Assembly: GCF_003515945.1 (NCBI RefSeq)
Contig: NZ_QWLM01000009.1
Span: 56,709-120,708, forward strand
From: Dermacoccus abyssi
GTDB taxonomy: Bacteria > Actinomycetota > Actinomycetes > Actinomycetales > Dermatophilaceae
Reading direction: 5' to 3'
Length of the DNA stretch: 64,000 nucleotides
Within the stretch, counting starts at the first letter, position 1; every line of letters begins with the position of its first letter. Of the stretch, positions 50,247 through 58,968 are shown piece after piece. The notes under the pieces were generated by a model. It saw nothing but the letters and a program-made list of their open reading frames with translations, searched no databases and was not told the DNA's origin. Both the position numbers and the translations under genes were made by a program.

Positions 50247-52925
50247 TCACGTCCGGGAGGCGGCCTCCCGGAGCGCGGCCTCAAGGTACGGTGCCGACGC
50301 ACCGGCTCCGGACGAGGCGACCTGCGCGGGCGTGCCTGAGGCGACCACCGTGCCGCCATCGTCCCCCGCCCCGGGCCCGAGGTCGATGACGTGGTCCGCC
50401 ACGGCGACGATGCGCATGTCGAGCTCGACCGCGACGACGGTGTTGCCTGCGTCCACGAGGGTCTGGAGATGCGTCACGAGCCGATCGGAATCGGCGCTGT
50501 GCAGCCCGGACGTCGGCTCGTCGAGGACGTAGAGGGTGTCCCCGCGCTGGGATCGCTGGAGCTCGGAGGCGAGCTTCACCCGCTGCGCCTCACCTCCGGA
50601 CAACTCGGTGGCCGGCTGTCCGAGACGGAGATACCCGAGGCCGACGTCGACCAGCGCCGCGAGCGACCGCATGATGTCGAACTCGCCGTGGAAGAAGTCG
50701 TGGGCCTCCTCGACGCTCATGGCGAGGATCTCCGCGATGTTGCGGCCGCGCCAGGCGATCTCCAACGTGCTGGACTGGTAGCGGGTGCCGTGGCAGTCGG
50801 GGCACTCGGTGTAGACCGAGGGGAGGAAGAGCAGCTCCACCATGACGGATCCCTCGCCCTTGCAGGTCGGGCAGCGACCGCCGGTGACGTTGAAGGAGAA
50901 CGTGCCCGCTTTGTACCCGCGAGCGCGAGCCTCGGGCGTCTCCGCGAACCTCCGCCGCACGTGGTCGAACAGGCCCGTATAGGTGGCGACGTTCGAGCGC
51001 GGGGTGCGCCCGATGGGCTTCTGGTCGATGCTCACGACGCGGCGCACCCCGTCGACGTCGCCGCGGATCTCTCCCTCGAGCTCGTCGGGCTCGTCCGACA
51101 GCAGGAGCTCGTTCCCTTCGGCGGCGTCAGCGTCCTCCGCCTGGTCAGCTCGTCCCTGCCGTTCGTCGAGCAGCGCGGGGAGGGCCTGGCTGACCAGGCT
51201 GGACTTGCCTGATCCCGACACTCCGGTGACGGCGGTGAACACCCCGAGCGGGAAGGAGATCGACACGTCGCGCAGGTTGTTGCGCGTGACGTGCTCGAGC
51301 TTCAGCCATCCCTGCGGCTCGCGAGGCGTCCGGTGGGGCAGGCCGCTGCCCCCGAAGACGTATCCGCGGGTGACGGACTCCTCCACCTCGGCGAGCCCTT
51401 CGTAGGGCCCGCTGTAGACGACGCGGCCGCCGCGCTCACCCGCGCCGGGCCCGATGTCGACCAGCCAGTCGGCGTGCCGCATCACGTCCACCGAATGCTC
51501 CACCACGAACAGGCTGTTGCCCCGGCGCTTGAGCCCGTCGAGGATGCCGAGCAGCGCGCTGACGTCCTGCGGATGAAGCCCAGCGGACGGCTCATCGAGC
51601 ACATAGACCACACCGAACAGCTCGGAGGTCAGCTGGGTCGCGAGTCGCAGTCGCTGCAGCTCCCCGCCGGAGAGCGTGGGTGTAGTGCGGTCCAAGGACA
51701 GGTACCCCAGACCGAGATCGATGATCGGCCGCAGTCTGTTGACGAGTTCCGCGCCCAATCGCGCTGTCGCTGCCAGCTTCTCGACCGAGCGGTCAGGCGC
51801 CGGGATCACGCCGTCGGCGGCCGCGGGCGCTGATCCCGCGGAGTCGGCCCGCTGCCCGGCGTCGCGTCGGGCAGCCCGGCCACCGGTGCTGCCCGCCGAA
51901 TCGGCCCTGTCGAGAGCGCTGGTGGCCCGTTCGACCGCCCGGTCGATCAGCGTCGAGAGCTCCGCGAGGGGCAGAGCGGAGAGATCGGCGATGTCGAGGC
52001 CGTCGAACGTCACGGACAGGGCCTCCGGCTTCAGCCGCTTCCCATGGCAGGCAGGGCAGGGAGCAACCGTGAGGAACTGCGCCACGCGCCGTTTCATCGA
52101 TCCGCTCTTGGTGTTCGCGAACGTGTCCAGGACGTACCGACGAGCTCCGACGAAGGTGCCCGAGTAGCTCGGTTCCACGCCTGCCGCGGTCGCGGCCTGC
52201 GCCTCGGAGAGCGTGAGCCGCGAGTGGACCGGGACGTACGGCGTCTCGTCCGTGTAGAGGATCCAGTCCCGCTCCTCCTTCGGCAGGTCCTTCCAGGGCA
52301 CATCGACGTCGTAGCCGAGTGCGACGAGCACATCGCGCAGCTGATGACCGTGCCAGGCCGTCGGCCAGGAGGCGATGGCCCGCTCGCGGATCGTCAGTGA
52401 GGGGTCCGGCACCATCGTGTCCTCGGTGACCTCGTACACCCGGCCGATGCCGTGGCACTCCGGGCATGCGCCCTGCACGGTGTTGGCGGAGAAGTCCTCG
52501 GCGTAGAGCATCGGCTGGTCATCGGGGTAGTGGCCGGTCCGGGAGTAGAGCATGCGCACCAGTGACGAGAGCGTGGTGATGCTGCCTACTGAGGACCGCG
52601 CGCTGCGGCCCCCGCGCTGCTGCTGAAGAGCGACGGCCGGCGGCATGCCCGTGATGGAATCGACGTCCGGGACGCCTGCCTGGTCGATGAGGCGACGGGC
52701 GTAGGGGGCGACGGACTCGAGATAACGGCGCTGGGACTCCGCGAACAGGGTTCCGAACGCCAGAGACGACTTCCCCGAGCCGGAGACCCCGGTGAACACC
52801 ACCAGTGCGTCGCGGGGCACCGTGAGGTCGATGTCCTGAAGGTTGTGCTCGCGTGCGCCGAGAACCTGCACGTCGGGCTGAACAGGTGTGGAGTCCGACG
52901 GTGCGGACCTGCGTGCTTCGACCAT
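50247..52925 (-). CDS. UvrA-like ABC ATPase (UvrA2/DrrC type)
   Basis: An 892-residue UvrA paralogue with two ABC ATPase modules. Walker A motifs are GVSGSGKSSLAFGTL (residues 46-60) and GVSGSGKSSLVSQAL mid-protein; ABC signatures are TLSGGELQRLRLATQL and ELSGGEAQRVKLASEL. Zinc modules appear as CPECHGIGRV, CPACHGKRLK and CPTCKGEG..CPDCHG. It is about 60 residues shorter than canonical UvrA (about 950) and seems to lack the UvrB-binding region, as in UvrA2/DrrC proteins linked to tolerance of DNA-intercalating drugs. A low-complexity Ala/Asp insert lies near residues 345-375. Confidence 0.88.
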   Translation of the reverse strand: MVEARRSAPSDSTPVQPDVQVLGAREHNLQDIDLTVPRDALVVFTGVSGSGKSSLAFGTLFAESQRRYLESVAPYARRLIDQAGVPDVDSITGMPPAVALQQQRGGRSARSSVGSITTLSSLVRMLYSRTGHYPDDQPMLYAEDFSANTVQGACPECHGIGRVYEVTEDTMVPDPSLTIRERAIASWPTAWHGHQLRDVLVALGYDVDVPWKDLPKEERDWILYTDETPYVPVHSRLTLSEAQAATAAGVEPSYSGTFVGARRYVLDTFANTKSGSMKRRVAQFLTVAPCPACHGKRLKPEALSVTFDGLDIADLSALPLAELSTLIDRAVERATSALDRADSAGSTGGRAARRDAGQRADSAGSAPAAADGVIPAPDRSVEKLAATARLGAELVNRLRPIIDLGLGYLSLDRTTPTLSGGELQRLRLATQLTSELFGVVYVLDEPSAGLHPQDVSALLGILDGLKRRGNSLFVVEHSVDVMRHADWLVDIGPGAGERGGRVVYSGPYEGLAEVEESVTRGYVFGGSGLPHRTPREPQGWLKLEHVTRNNLRDVSISFPLGVFTAVTGVSGSGKSSLVSQALPALLDERQGRADQAEDADAAEGNELLLSDEPDELEGEIRGDVDGVRRVVSIDQKPIGRTPRSNVATYTGLFDHVRRRFAETPEARARGYKAGTFSFNVTGGRCPTCKGEGSVMVELLFLPSVYTECPDCHGTRYQSSTLEIAWRGRNIAEILAMSVEEAHDFFHGEFDIMRSLAALVDVGLGYLRLGQPATELSGGEAQRVKLASELQRSQRGDTLYVLDEPTSGLHSADSDRLVTHLQTLVDAGNTVVAVELDMRIVAVADHVIDLGPGAGDDGGTVVASGTPAQVASSGAGASAPYLEAALREAASRT

Positions 52926-52932
52926 GCCGGCG

Positions 52933-52938
52933 ACACTA
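52933..52938 (-). promoter_or_regulatory. Putative extended -10 of leaderless promoter for UvrA-like gene
   Basis: On the minus strand TTGC-TAGTGT-CGCCGGC precedes ATG 52925, seven bases away. The 16-mer GCGTTGCTAGTGTCGC matches the one before the DUF3072 gene at 34551. No ribosome-binding site is seen. Upstream is a 10-bp palindrome ACCGATCGGT. Confidence 0.5.
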
Positions 52939-53150
52939 GCAACGCGTTCCACCGATCGGTCGGAGCACGGCCCCGTCCTCCACGGCCCACCTGCCCGTGG
53001 CGCCTGTCGCCGCAGCGGCGGCAGGCGCCAGGGTGGAGCACGAGGCTCCGTTCGTCCTATGCTCGAAACGACCCGAGGTCGCGGACGACGGGCATCCATA
53101 TGACCGTGGCACTTCCGCGACCGGGCCATCCCCAACTGGAGGAGATCGTC

Positions 53151-54344
53151 ATGGCAAGCAGCAACCGCGCCGTCGTGTTCCAGAACGTCAAGGACATGCG
53201 CGTCGAGACCCTCGACTTCCCGAAGCTCGAGATGCCGAACGGCAAGAGCGCCCCGCACGGGGTCATCCTCAAGATCGTCGCCACCAACATCTGCGGCTCC
53301 GACCTGCACATCTACCGCGGTTCCTTCCCCGTCCCCCAGGGCATGGTGATGGGGCACGAGATGACCGGCGAGGTCGTTGAGATCGGCTCCGACGTCGAAT
53401 TCCTCTCCGAAGGCGACCTGGTCTCGGTTCCCTTCAACGTCGCCTGCGGCCGATGCCGCAACTGTCGTGCCCGCCACACCGAGGTGTGCGAGACCGTGAA
53501 CCCCGACGTGTCCTGCGGCGCCTACGGGTTCAACCTGGGTGATTTCCAGGGTGGGCAGGCGGAGTACCTGTTCGTCCCCTACGCCGACTTCCAGCTGCTC
53601 CGCTTCCCGGACAAGGACCAGGCCATGGAGAAGATCCGTGACCTCGCCCTGCTCTCGGACATCCTGCCCACCGCGTTCCACGGCCTCATGGAGGCCGGGG
53701 CGAAGCCCGGCTCGACCGTCTACATCGCCGGCGCCGGACCTGTGGGACGCTGTGGCGCCGCAGCAGCCCGGCTCCTGGGCGCTTCCTGCATCATCGTTGG
53801 TGACTACCACCAGGACCGGCTGGACCTGATGAAGAACAACGGCTGCGAGACCATCGACCTCAACCAGGACGTGCCGCTGACCGATCAGATCGAGGCCATC
53901 CTCGGCGAACCCATGGTGGACTGCGCCGTCGACTACGTCGGCAACGAAGCCCACGGGATCGGCCGCGAGGCCAAGGACATGAGCCCGGCCCACGCCATCA
54001 ACCAGGTCATGGACGCCACCCGCGCAGGCGGTGCCACCGGCATCGTCGGCGTCTACGGCCCCGACCCGCTGGCCTCCTCCAAGGCCGAGCAGGAAGGCAC
54101 CTACCCGCTCGACTTCGGCAAGGCGTGGATCAAGTCGCCTCGGATCTCCGGCGGCCAGGCCCCGATCATGCACTACAACCGTGAGCTGATGATGTCGATC
54201 CTGTGGGACCGCATGCCCTACCTCAGCGACATGCTCAACACCAAGGTCATCAGCCTCGACGAGGCCCCCGACGCCTACGCGAAGTTCGATACCGGTGTCT
54301 CGGAGAAGTTCATCATCGATCCCCACGGCATGATCCCCGCCTGA
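53151..54344 (+). CDS. fdhA: Glutathione-independent formaldehyde dehydrogenase-like zinc enzyme
   Basis: A 397-residue zinc-dependent medium-chain dehydrogenase. Catalytic zinc ligands lie in NICGSDLHIYRG and GHEMTGEVVEIG; structural zinc cysteines are in VACGRCRNCRARHTEVC. NAD motif: VYIAGAGPVGRCGAAAARLLGA. The inserted loop and the C-terminal INQVMDATRAGGATGIVGVYG segment match the Pseudomonas putida FdhA group, which oxidises formaldehyde with tightly bound NAD+, and its length (about 399). GGAGGAG precedes ATG 53151. It diverges from the UvrA-like gene. Confidence 0.9.
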   Translation: MASSNRAVVFQNVKDMRVETLDFPKLEMPNGKSAPHGVILKIVATNICGSDLHIYRGSFPVPQGMVMGHEMTGEVVEIGSDVEFLSEGDLVSVPFNVACGRCRNCRARHTEVCETVNPDVSCGAYGFNLGDFQGGQAEYLFVPYADFQLLRFPDKDQAMEKIRDLALLSDILPTAFHGLMEAGAKPGSTVYIAGAGPVGRCGAAAARLLGASCIIVGDYHQDRLDLMKNNGCETIDLNQDVPLTDQIEAILGEPMVDCAVDYVGNEAHGIGREAKDMSPAHAINQVMDATRAGGATGIVGVYGPDPLASSKAEQEGTYPLDFGKAWIKSPRISGGQAPIMHYNRELMMSILWDRMPYLSDMLNTKVISLDEAPDAYAKFDTGVSEKFIIDPHGMIPA

Positions 54345-54734
54345 TCCCGGGCCGTCATGCACCCGGCCCGCGATCGTTGCTCCAGCGGCGGTCGCGGGCC
54401 GGCTCTGTGCACGGATCCTTCGCCGATCCCGTCCTGGACGATGCCCGGGGCGGGCCTGGCGCCGGTGGGGCCAGCATGCCGGAGCTTCAGCGGCGGTGAC
54501 GAGTGCGTAGGGGGTGTGATCGGGAAAGACGGGGGCAGGTCGCTGCAACGCTCCTGACGCCCCTCACCCCCCCGATTCGGATCGCATCGCGGGGCGAGGG
54601 GGGGACGATCACTGGTGCCAGGGCCGTCGGCTCGCGCACGTCGCGGAGGGACCGGTGTCACCGGCGCCGGTTCAAGCGCAAGGACTGGCTGTGACGCCCG
54701 CGTCGCCGCGGCTCACCTGGCGGCAGGAGTAGCC
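54345..54734. other. Gene-poor interval at the island's right side
   Basis: This 390-bp stretch has no convincing gene. It contains Pro/Arg-biased shadow frames and a GC inverted repeat GCGGGCCGG near 54395. The glycosylase ribosome-binding site GGCAGGAG sits at its right end, so the island edge is to the left of about 54720. Confidence 0.45.
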
Positions 54735-55159
54735 GTGCGCCTGTGGAGCCTGCACCCCTCCCAGCTCGATCGTCGCGCGCTCGAGGCCGGTTGGCGCGAG
54801 GCGCTGCTCGCGCAGAAGGTGCTCGCCGGTGGGACGCGCGGATACACGCATCGCCCGCAGCTGCAACGGTTTCGGCGACCGACGACCCGCTCGTCGCTAT
54901 CGCGACCTACCTGCATGCCCTCGCCGATGACGCCCGCGGCTATTCGTTCGACCGTCCCCGCGTGTCACGCCCCGCCGATGAGGGCCTCCGCCTGAGCGTC
55001 ACCGCCGGCCAACTCGACTACGAGTGGCAGCACCTGCGTGCGAAGGTCGAGACTCGCGACCCGGAGTGGTTCGAGGCGGTCGTCGTCACCGCGCGCCCAA
55101 AACCGCACCCGTCGTTCGACGTCGTGCCCGGCGACGTCGAGCCCTGGGAAGTTCGCTGA
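54735..55159 (+). pseudogene. Pyrimidine-dimer DNA glycosylase family gene, frameshifted
   Basis: From GTG 54735 (GGCAGGAG upstream) the frame encodes MRLWSLHPSQLDRRALEAGW, then ALLAQKVLAGGTRGYTHRPQLQRF, the N-terminal signature of the T4 endonuclease V-like family. Near 54868-54874 the coherent frame moves to SATDDPLVAIATYLHALADDARGYSF (in parts), LRLSVTAGQLDYEWQHLRAK and on to TGA 55157. One base (a C in a TTC TCG pair) seems missing. Together they make a full-length protein of about 140 residues. Confidence 0.72.
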
Positions 55160-55255
55160 CGCCGAACGAGAACGAGCACCGCACCCGCGCGCTGCGCGAC
55201 GGTGAGGTGCTCGCCCTCGTCGGCGAACGCCGAGTCCGACGTCCGCTGGCTCCGA

Positions 55256-55630
55256 TCAGTAGGAGCTGAACCCGTCAGGGCTGAGCGTGTGCTTCTCGTT
55301 GCCGGTGATCGGCGGGTTGAAGATGCTGAGCAGTTCCATGTCCTCGTGCTCGGAGGCCCGCAGGTAGTGCGGGTCGTGGTTGTCGAGGACGTAGACCGTG
55401 CCCGGCGTGATCTCGTAGACGTTGCCGTTCGTGTCCTCCACGTTGCCCGAACCCGAGATGCAGTAACAGGATTCGAGGTGGTTGCGGTACTCGAGCTTCG
55501 ACTCGGTGCCTGCACGCACGAGGGTGCGGGCGATCGCGTAGCCCATCTTGTCGCCCTCGGTGACGAGGCGGTGGCTCGTGCCACTTCCCCACTCGACGGC
55601 TTCGACTTCTTCCATGGAGCGCGTGAACAT
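55256..55630 (-). CDS. ectC: L-ectoine synthase
   Basis: A 124-residue cupin that cyclises N-gamma-acetyl-diaminobutyrate to ectoine, a compatible solute. The start MFTRSMEEVE and SHRLVTEGDKMGYAIARTLVRAGTESKLEYRNHLESCYCISGSG (key parts EYRNHLESCYCISG, with metal ligands Glu and His) are diagnostic, as are TPGTVYVLDNHDPHYLRA and LLSIFNPPITGNE. AGGAGGAATGA precedes ATG 55630. ectA and ectB are absent on both sides; the neighbours are the broken glycosylase and a DinB-like gene. It is thus a solitary ectC in this window. Confidence 0.93.
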   Translation of the reverse strand: MFTRSMEEVEAVEWGSGTSHRLVTEGDKMGYAIARTLVRAGTESKLEYRNHLESCYCISGSGNVEDTNGNVYEITPGTVYVLDNHDPHYLRASEHEDMELLSIFNPPITGNEKHTLSPDGFSSY

Positions 55631-55808
55631 TCATTCCTCCTCAGGTCGTCAGCCCCGCAGGAAATCAAGCTCTCGCGCAAGCCGCTTCGGCGCGCTGGCA
55701 GGGCCGGTGAAAGTTCGTGCTCGCGTTCCACCATGCCAAGCTCGGCGGCAGAACCCCAGCCGATTGGCAATATTGGTTGACGTTTGGCATGATGCCCCTT
55801 CGCCTTCG

Positions 55809-56444
55809 TCAGGCTGTCGCGCGGCCCAACTCCACGAGGCGCGCAACACCCGCACCACTCAACCCCTCCGTGCGAGGTGCCCGGCCCGTCGCCACCATGA
55901 GCAGGTCGAGCGCAGAGCCTTCGACGACCGGCCCGTCGCCAGCGGAGAAGTCTGCGTCCGTGGCGACCAACCGAACGTCACCCAACAACTCCTTGGCCCC
56001 GTCGAAGCGCTGCGGGGTATGCAGTTGATAGTCCAGCGCGTCGAGAACGGACGCGACGGGATAGTCACGCTCGATACCCAAAGGGCGTCGGATGTCCTCT
56101 CCGTGCGCGATCTCCTCGACGAGGCGGCTCGCCTTCGGCGCGGGCGGTCCGGAACGCCGGGAGGCGACGTCACGCAACCTCTGGAGCGTCTCCTCCGGCG
56201 ACGAACCCTTCGCAGCAGCGACGCCGTTCGCGTTCTGCCGGTCGAAGTCGAACCGCGCCTTGGCCATGGCGACGACCAGCCGCAGCGGGGTCGTCCTCGC
56301 ATTGTCGACGAGGTGAGCCGCCACGTCGTGGATCGTCCACCCGGCCGCGAGCGACGGCTGCTCCCAGGCCTGCGCGGGCAGACCTGCGAGGTCGGCGATG
56401 AGCGTCCGACGCTCGTCATGGACACGACTCCAGATGTCACTCAT
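55809..56444 (-). CDS. DinB-like maleylpyruvate isomerase-family (mycothiol-dependent) protein
   Basis: A 211-residue protein with the four-helix MDMPI/DinB fold. It has VHDERRTLIADLAGLPAQAWEQPSLAAGWTIHDVAAHLVDNART, where GWTIHDVAAHL carries the first metal His, and EEIAHGEDIRRPLGIERDYP carries the second His. The third ligand may be in the mid-region. Such proteins use mycothiol, an actinobacterial thiol, as cofactor. Substrate unknown. 178 bp of AT-richer DNA separate it from ectC, including ATTGGCAATATTGG and the palindrome GGCATGATGCC at about 55785-55795. Confidence 0.85.
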   Translation of the reverse strand: MSDIWSRVHDERRTLIADLAGLPAQAWEQPSLAAGWTIHDVAAHLVDNARTTPLRLVVAMAKARFDFDRQNANGVAAAKGSSPEETLQRLRDVASRRSGPPAPKASRLVEEIAHGEDIRRPLGIERDYPVASVLDALDYQLHTPQRFDGAKELLGDVRLVATDADFSAGDGPVVEGSALDLLMVATGRAPRTEGLSGAGVARLVELGRATA

Positions 56445-56485
56445 GCGAGCAACCTACCGGCTGACTCCGACATCCCCGCTGACGC

Positions 56486-56524
56486 CGATCGGCGCGCAAC
56501 CCGATGCAGGTTGCGCGCCGATCG
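56486..56524 (-). terminator. Hairpin terminator after putP
   Basis: Perfect 16-bp arms (56486-56501 and 56509-56524; CGATCGGCGCGCAACC) with a 7-base loop, downstream of the minus-strand putP stop. Confidence 0.85.
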
Positions 56525-56541
56525 ATTCGTAACGGAACGGG

Positions 56542-58080
56542 TCAGGCCTTGGCGGCCAGTTCCTCGTCCGTACGCGGCGAGCGGTGCAGACGCAGCATCT
56601 CGTCGTAGGTGTCGGTGACCTCCTTGGACGGCGCCGGCGTCACGAGCGAGACGACGATGGCCGCGAGCAGGCCGAGGAGGAAGCCCGGCACCATCTCGTA
56701 GAGGTGCTGGTCGCCGAACAGGCCCCACTTGGTGTCGAGCTCGAACTTGCCCCAGACGAAGGAGACGACCGCACCCGTCACGAGGCCCACGAGGGCGCCC
56801 TGACGATTGAGGCGGCGCCAGAACAGCGACAGCAGAACGAGAGGACCGAACGCCGAACCGAAGCCGGCCCACGCGAACGCGACGAGCTCGAGGATCGAGT
56901 CGTTGCGCTGCATCGCGAGCAGCATCGCGACGACGGCAACGATGCCGACGCCGGCGCGACCGGCCCACAGCTGCTGGTTCGCCGTCATCGGACGGCTCTG
57001 ACGGATGCCGGCAAGGTCCTCGACGAGCGCGGAACTCGTGACGACGAGCTGGCTCGAGATCGTCGACATGATGGCGGCGAGCACGGCGGCGAGCAGGAAG
57101 CCCGCGACGGCCGGGTGGAACACCTGCTGGGCGAGGTCGAGGAAGACGGTCTCACCCTTCTTCGTGTCGGTGAGGTGCGCGTCCTTGTGCTTCTGGAAGT
57201 ATGCGAGGCCCGCGAGCGCCGTGAAGATCGCGCCGAGGACGCACAGGAGCATCCAGCCGATACCGATGACGGTGCCGACCTTGGCGTCCTTCGAGCTGCG
57301 CAGCGCCATGAAGCGCACGATGATGTGCGGCTGACCGAAGTAGCCGAGGCCCCACGCGAGCGACGAGACGACACCGATGAAGGTGGCGGACGCCGTCAGG
57401 GAGGTGAACTCGGGCTTGATCTGGCTGACGGTGTCGAACATCTCGCCCGGGCCCCCGACAGCGAACATCGCGATGAGCGGAACGACGATGAGCGACGCGA
57501 GCATGATGAGGCCCTGCACCATGTCGGTGTAGGTGGCGCCGAGGAAGCCACCGAACAGGGTGTACGCGAGCGTCACGCCGGCGACGAGGAACATGCCGAG
57601 CATGTAGTTGCCACCGAACGTCGACTCGAAGTACGTGCCGCCGGCGACCATGCCGGAAGCCACGTAGAACGTGAAGAAAACAAGCGTGACGAGGCCCGCG
57701 GCGACGCGCAGGGCGCGGCTACGGTCGTCCACACGATTCTCGAAGAAGCTCGGGATGGTGATGGAGTTCTTCGCCAGAGCCGTGTACTCACGAAGGCGCG
57801 GGGCGATGAACAGCCAGTTGACGGCCGCACCGATGAGCAGGCCGATGGCGATCCACGACTCGACGAGGCCGCTCATGTAGAGCGCGCCCGGCAGGCCCAT
57901 GAGGAGCCAGCCGGACATGTCCGAGGCTCCGGCGGACATGGCCGCGGTGAACGGCCCGAGGCGACGGCCGCCGAGCATGTAGTCGTCACCGTCGTTGGTG
58001 CGGCGGAAGGCGAACAGGCCGATGGCCAGCATCGCGCCGAAATAGATCGTCAGCGCGATGATTTTGTACGTGGTGTCCAT
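56542..58080 (-). CDS. putP: Sodium/proline symporter
   Basis: A 512-residue SSS-family transporter with 13 membrane helices. It has MLGGRRLGPFTAAMSAGASDMSGWLLMGLPGALY with the sodium-site residues ASDMSGWL in TM2, WGLGYFGQPHIIVRFMALRS, and the SSS signature region AIMSTISSQLVVTSSALVEDL with the Na2-site Ser/Ser. These are PutP hallmarks. It imports L-proline with Na+ for nutrition or osmoprotection, which fits the nearby ectC. GAGATC precedes ATG 58080. It ends at a strong hairpin. Confidence 0.93.
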   Translation of the reverse strand: MDTTYKIIALTIYFGAMLAIGLFAFRRTNDGDDYMLGGRRLGPFTAAMSAGASDMSGWLLMGLPGALYMSGLVESWIAIGLLIGAAVNWLFIAPRLREYTALAKNSITIPSFFENRVDDRSRALRVAAGLVTLVFFTFYVASGMVAGGTYFESTFGGNYMLGMFLVAGVTLAYTLFGGFLGATYTDMVQGLIMLASLIVVPLIAMFAVGGPGEMFDTVSQIKPEFTSLTASATFIGVVSSLAWGLGYFGQPHIIVRFMALRSSKDAKVGTVIGIGWMLLCVLGAIFTALAGLAYFQKHKDAHLTDTKKGETVFLDLAQQVFHPAVAGFLLAAVLAAIMSTISSQLVVTSSALVEDLAGIRQSRPMTANQQLWAGRAGVGIVAVVAMLLAMQRNDSILELVAFAWAGFGSAFGPLVLLSLFWRRLNRQGALVGLVTGAVVSFVWGKFELDTKWGLFGDQHLYEMVPGFLLGLLAAIVVSLVTPAPSKEVTDTYDEMLRLHRSPRTDEELAAKA

Positions 58081-58213
58081 GGGGATCTCTCATAAGGCAG
58101 AAACGAACTTCTCCCAGAGAATCAGGCATCATGGCGCAGATCACACTTCACACGCCCGAAAGGGCGAATCGTTATAAGCCCGTTGGGTGAGCGTGTGCGC
58201 CTCGAGGGGTGAG

Positions 58214-58876
58214 TCAGCCCGTCGCGCCGCCCATGGCGATGATGCGTTTGGCCTCCTCGAGGGCCCCGGCGAAGGCGAGGTCGGGGCGCGTGCGCATCAG
58301 TTCCGTGGCGCGGGCGTGCTCCGCGACGGCGGACTCAGGGCTCTTCATGGCGGCTTGAACGGGCGTGACGGCAGGCTCGCCGAGGCCGAGCAACGCGACG
58401 CTCAGGGCCATGCGGACGCCGTCGTCACCGCGGCCGAGTTCCTTGACGAGCTCGCCGGTGAGGGCGCTCACCTCGTCGTCGGGGACGAGGGCAGCCGCGG
58501 CGCGCCAGGCGGTGCGGGCGAGGTCGTCGTCGGGGTCGTGGAGGAGGTCGGCGGTGATCCACGGCCAGGCACGGCGGTCGCCGATCTTCGACAGGGTGTG
58601 GACGGCCTGGGTGCGCGCGAAGAGGTTCTTCGAGGCGAGTTCACGCTGCAGGCGCGGCAGGACGTCGTCGGCCGGCAGGCGCGTGAGCGCCCAGGAGAGG
58701 TTCTCGCGGACGAAGAAGTCGGGTTCGACTCCGCACCGGCGCACGAGGGGCTCGACGAGGCTCGGATGCGGGTGGGTGCCCGCCGCGAGGGCTGCGCGCA
58801 GTCGCAGCGACTCGTCCTGCGACTCGAGCGCCCGGGCGATGCTGGCGGCGTAATCGTGCTCTTCGGCTGAACTCAC
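58214..58876 (-). CDS. HEAT-repeat domain protein
   Basis: A 220-residue protein made of repeating helical pairs: ALESQDESLRLRAALAAG, VEPDFFVRENLSWALTRLPADDVLPRLQREL, SKNLFARTQAVHTLSKIGDRRAWPWI and DPDDDLARTAWRAAAALV (in parts). These are PBS-lyase-type HEAT repeats that mediate protein contacts. GTG 58876 is the start. Partner unknown. The gene lies 76 bp from the NERD-helicase gene, in the same direction, with palindromic element B between. Confidence 0.82.
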   Translation of the reverse strand: MSSAEEHDYAASIARALESQDESLRLRAALAAGTHPHPSLVEPLVRRCGVEPDFFVRENLSWALTRLPADDVLPRLQRELASKNLFARTQAVHTLSKIGDRRAWPWITADLLHDPDDDLARTAWRAAAALVPDDEVSALTGELVKELGRGDDGVRMALSVALLGLGEPAVTPVQAAMKSPESAVAEHARATELMRTRPDLAFAGALEEAKRIIAMGGATG

Positions 58877-58932
58877 GCGACCCAGTAGACACGAACGCGG
58901 CCGACGATCCCACCGGCGAGTGACGCGGAGAC

Positions 58933-58968
58933 GTCAGGTTGTGCACGAAATATCACGCACAACCTGAC
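58933..58968. repeat. Dispersed palindromic element, copy B
   Basis: GTCAGGTTGTGC (58933-58944) and its complement (58957-58968) flank ACGAAATATCAC. It matches copies at 12416 and 60741. The minus-strand NERD-helicase reading frame runs into it and stops inside at 58953; the conserved flanking TGA seen at copy A reads CGA here. Confidence 0.75.

Larger units (their letters stand above)
48781..54734. other. Putative genomic island
   Basis: The block between the truncated asparagine synthetase gene and the glycosylase gene holds four unrelated stress-type genes and two gene-poor gaps (49773-50246 and 54345-54734) unlike the tight packing elsewhere. No integrase, transposase or clear terminal repeat was seen, so the mechanism is unknown and the right edge is approximate. 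Confidence 0.5.

Noticed and set aside
52955..52964. ACCGATCGGT palindrome as a TetR operator
   Set aside because: Only ten bases and no regulator near; too short to claim.
50247..54548. A single 1433-codon minus-strand frame
   Set aside because: The part upstream of 52925 is the mirror of the formaldehyde dehydrogenase gene. UvrA similarity begins only after ATG 52925, where a promoter-like core is seen.
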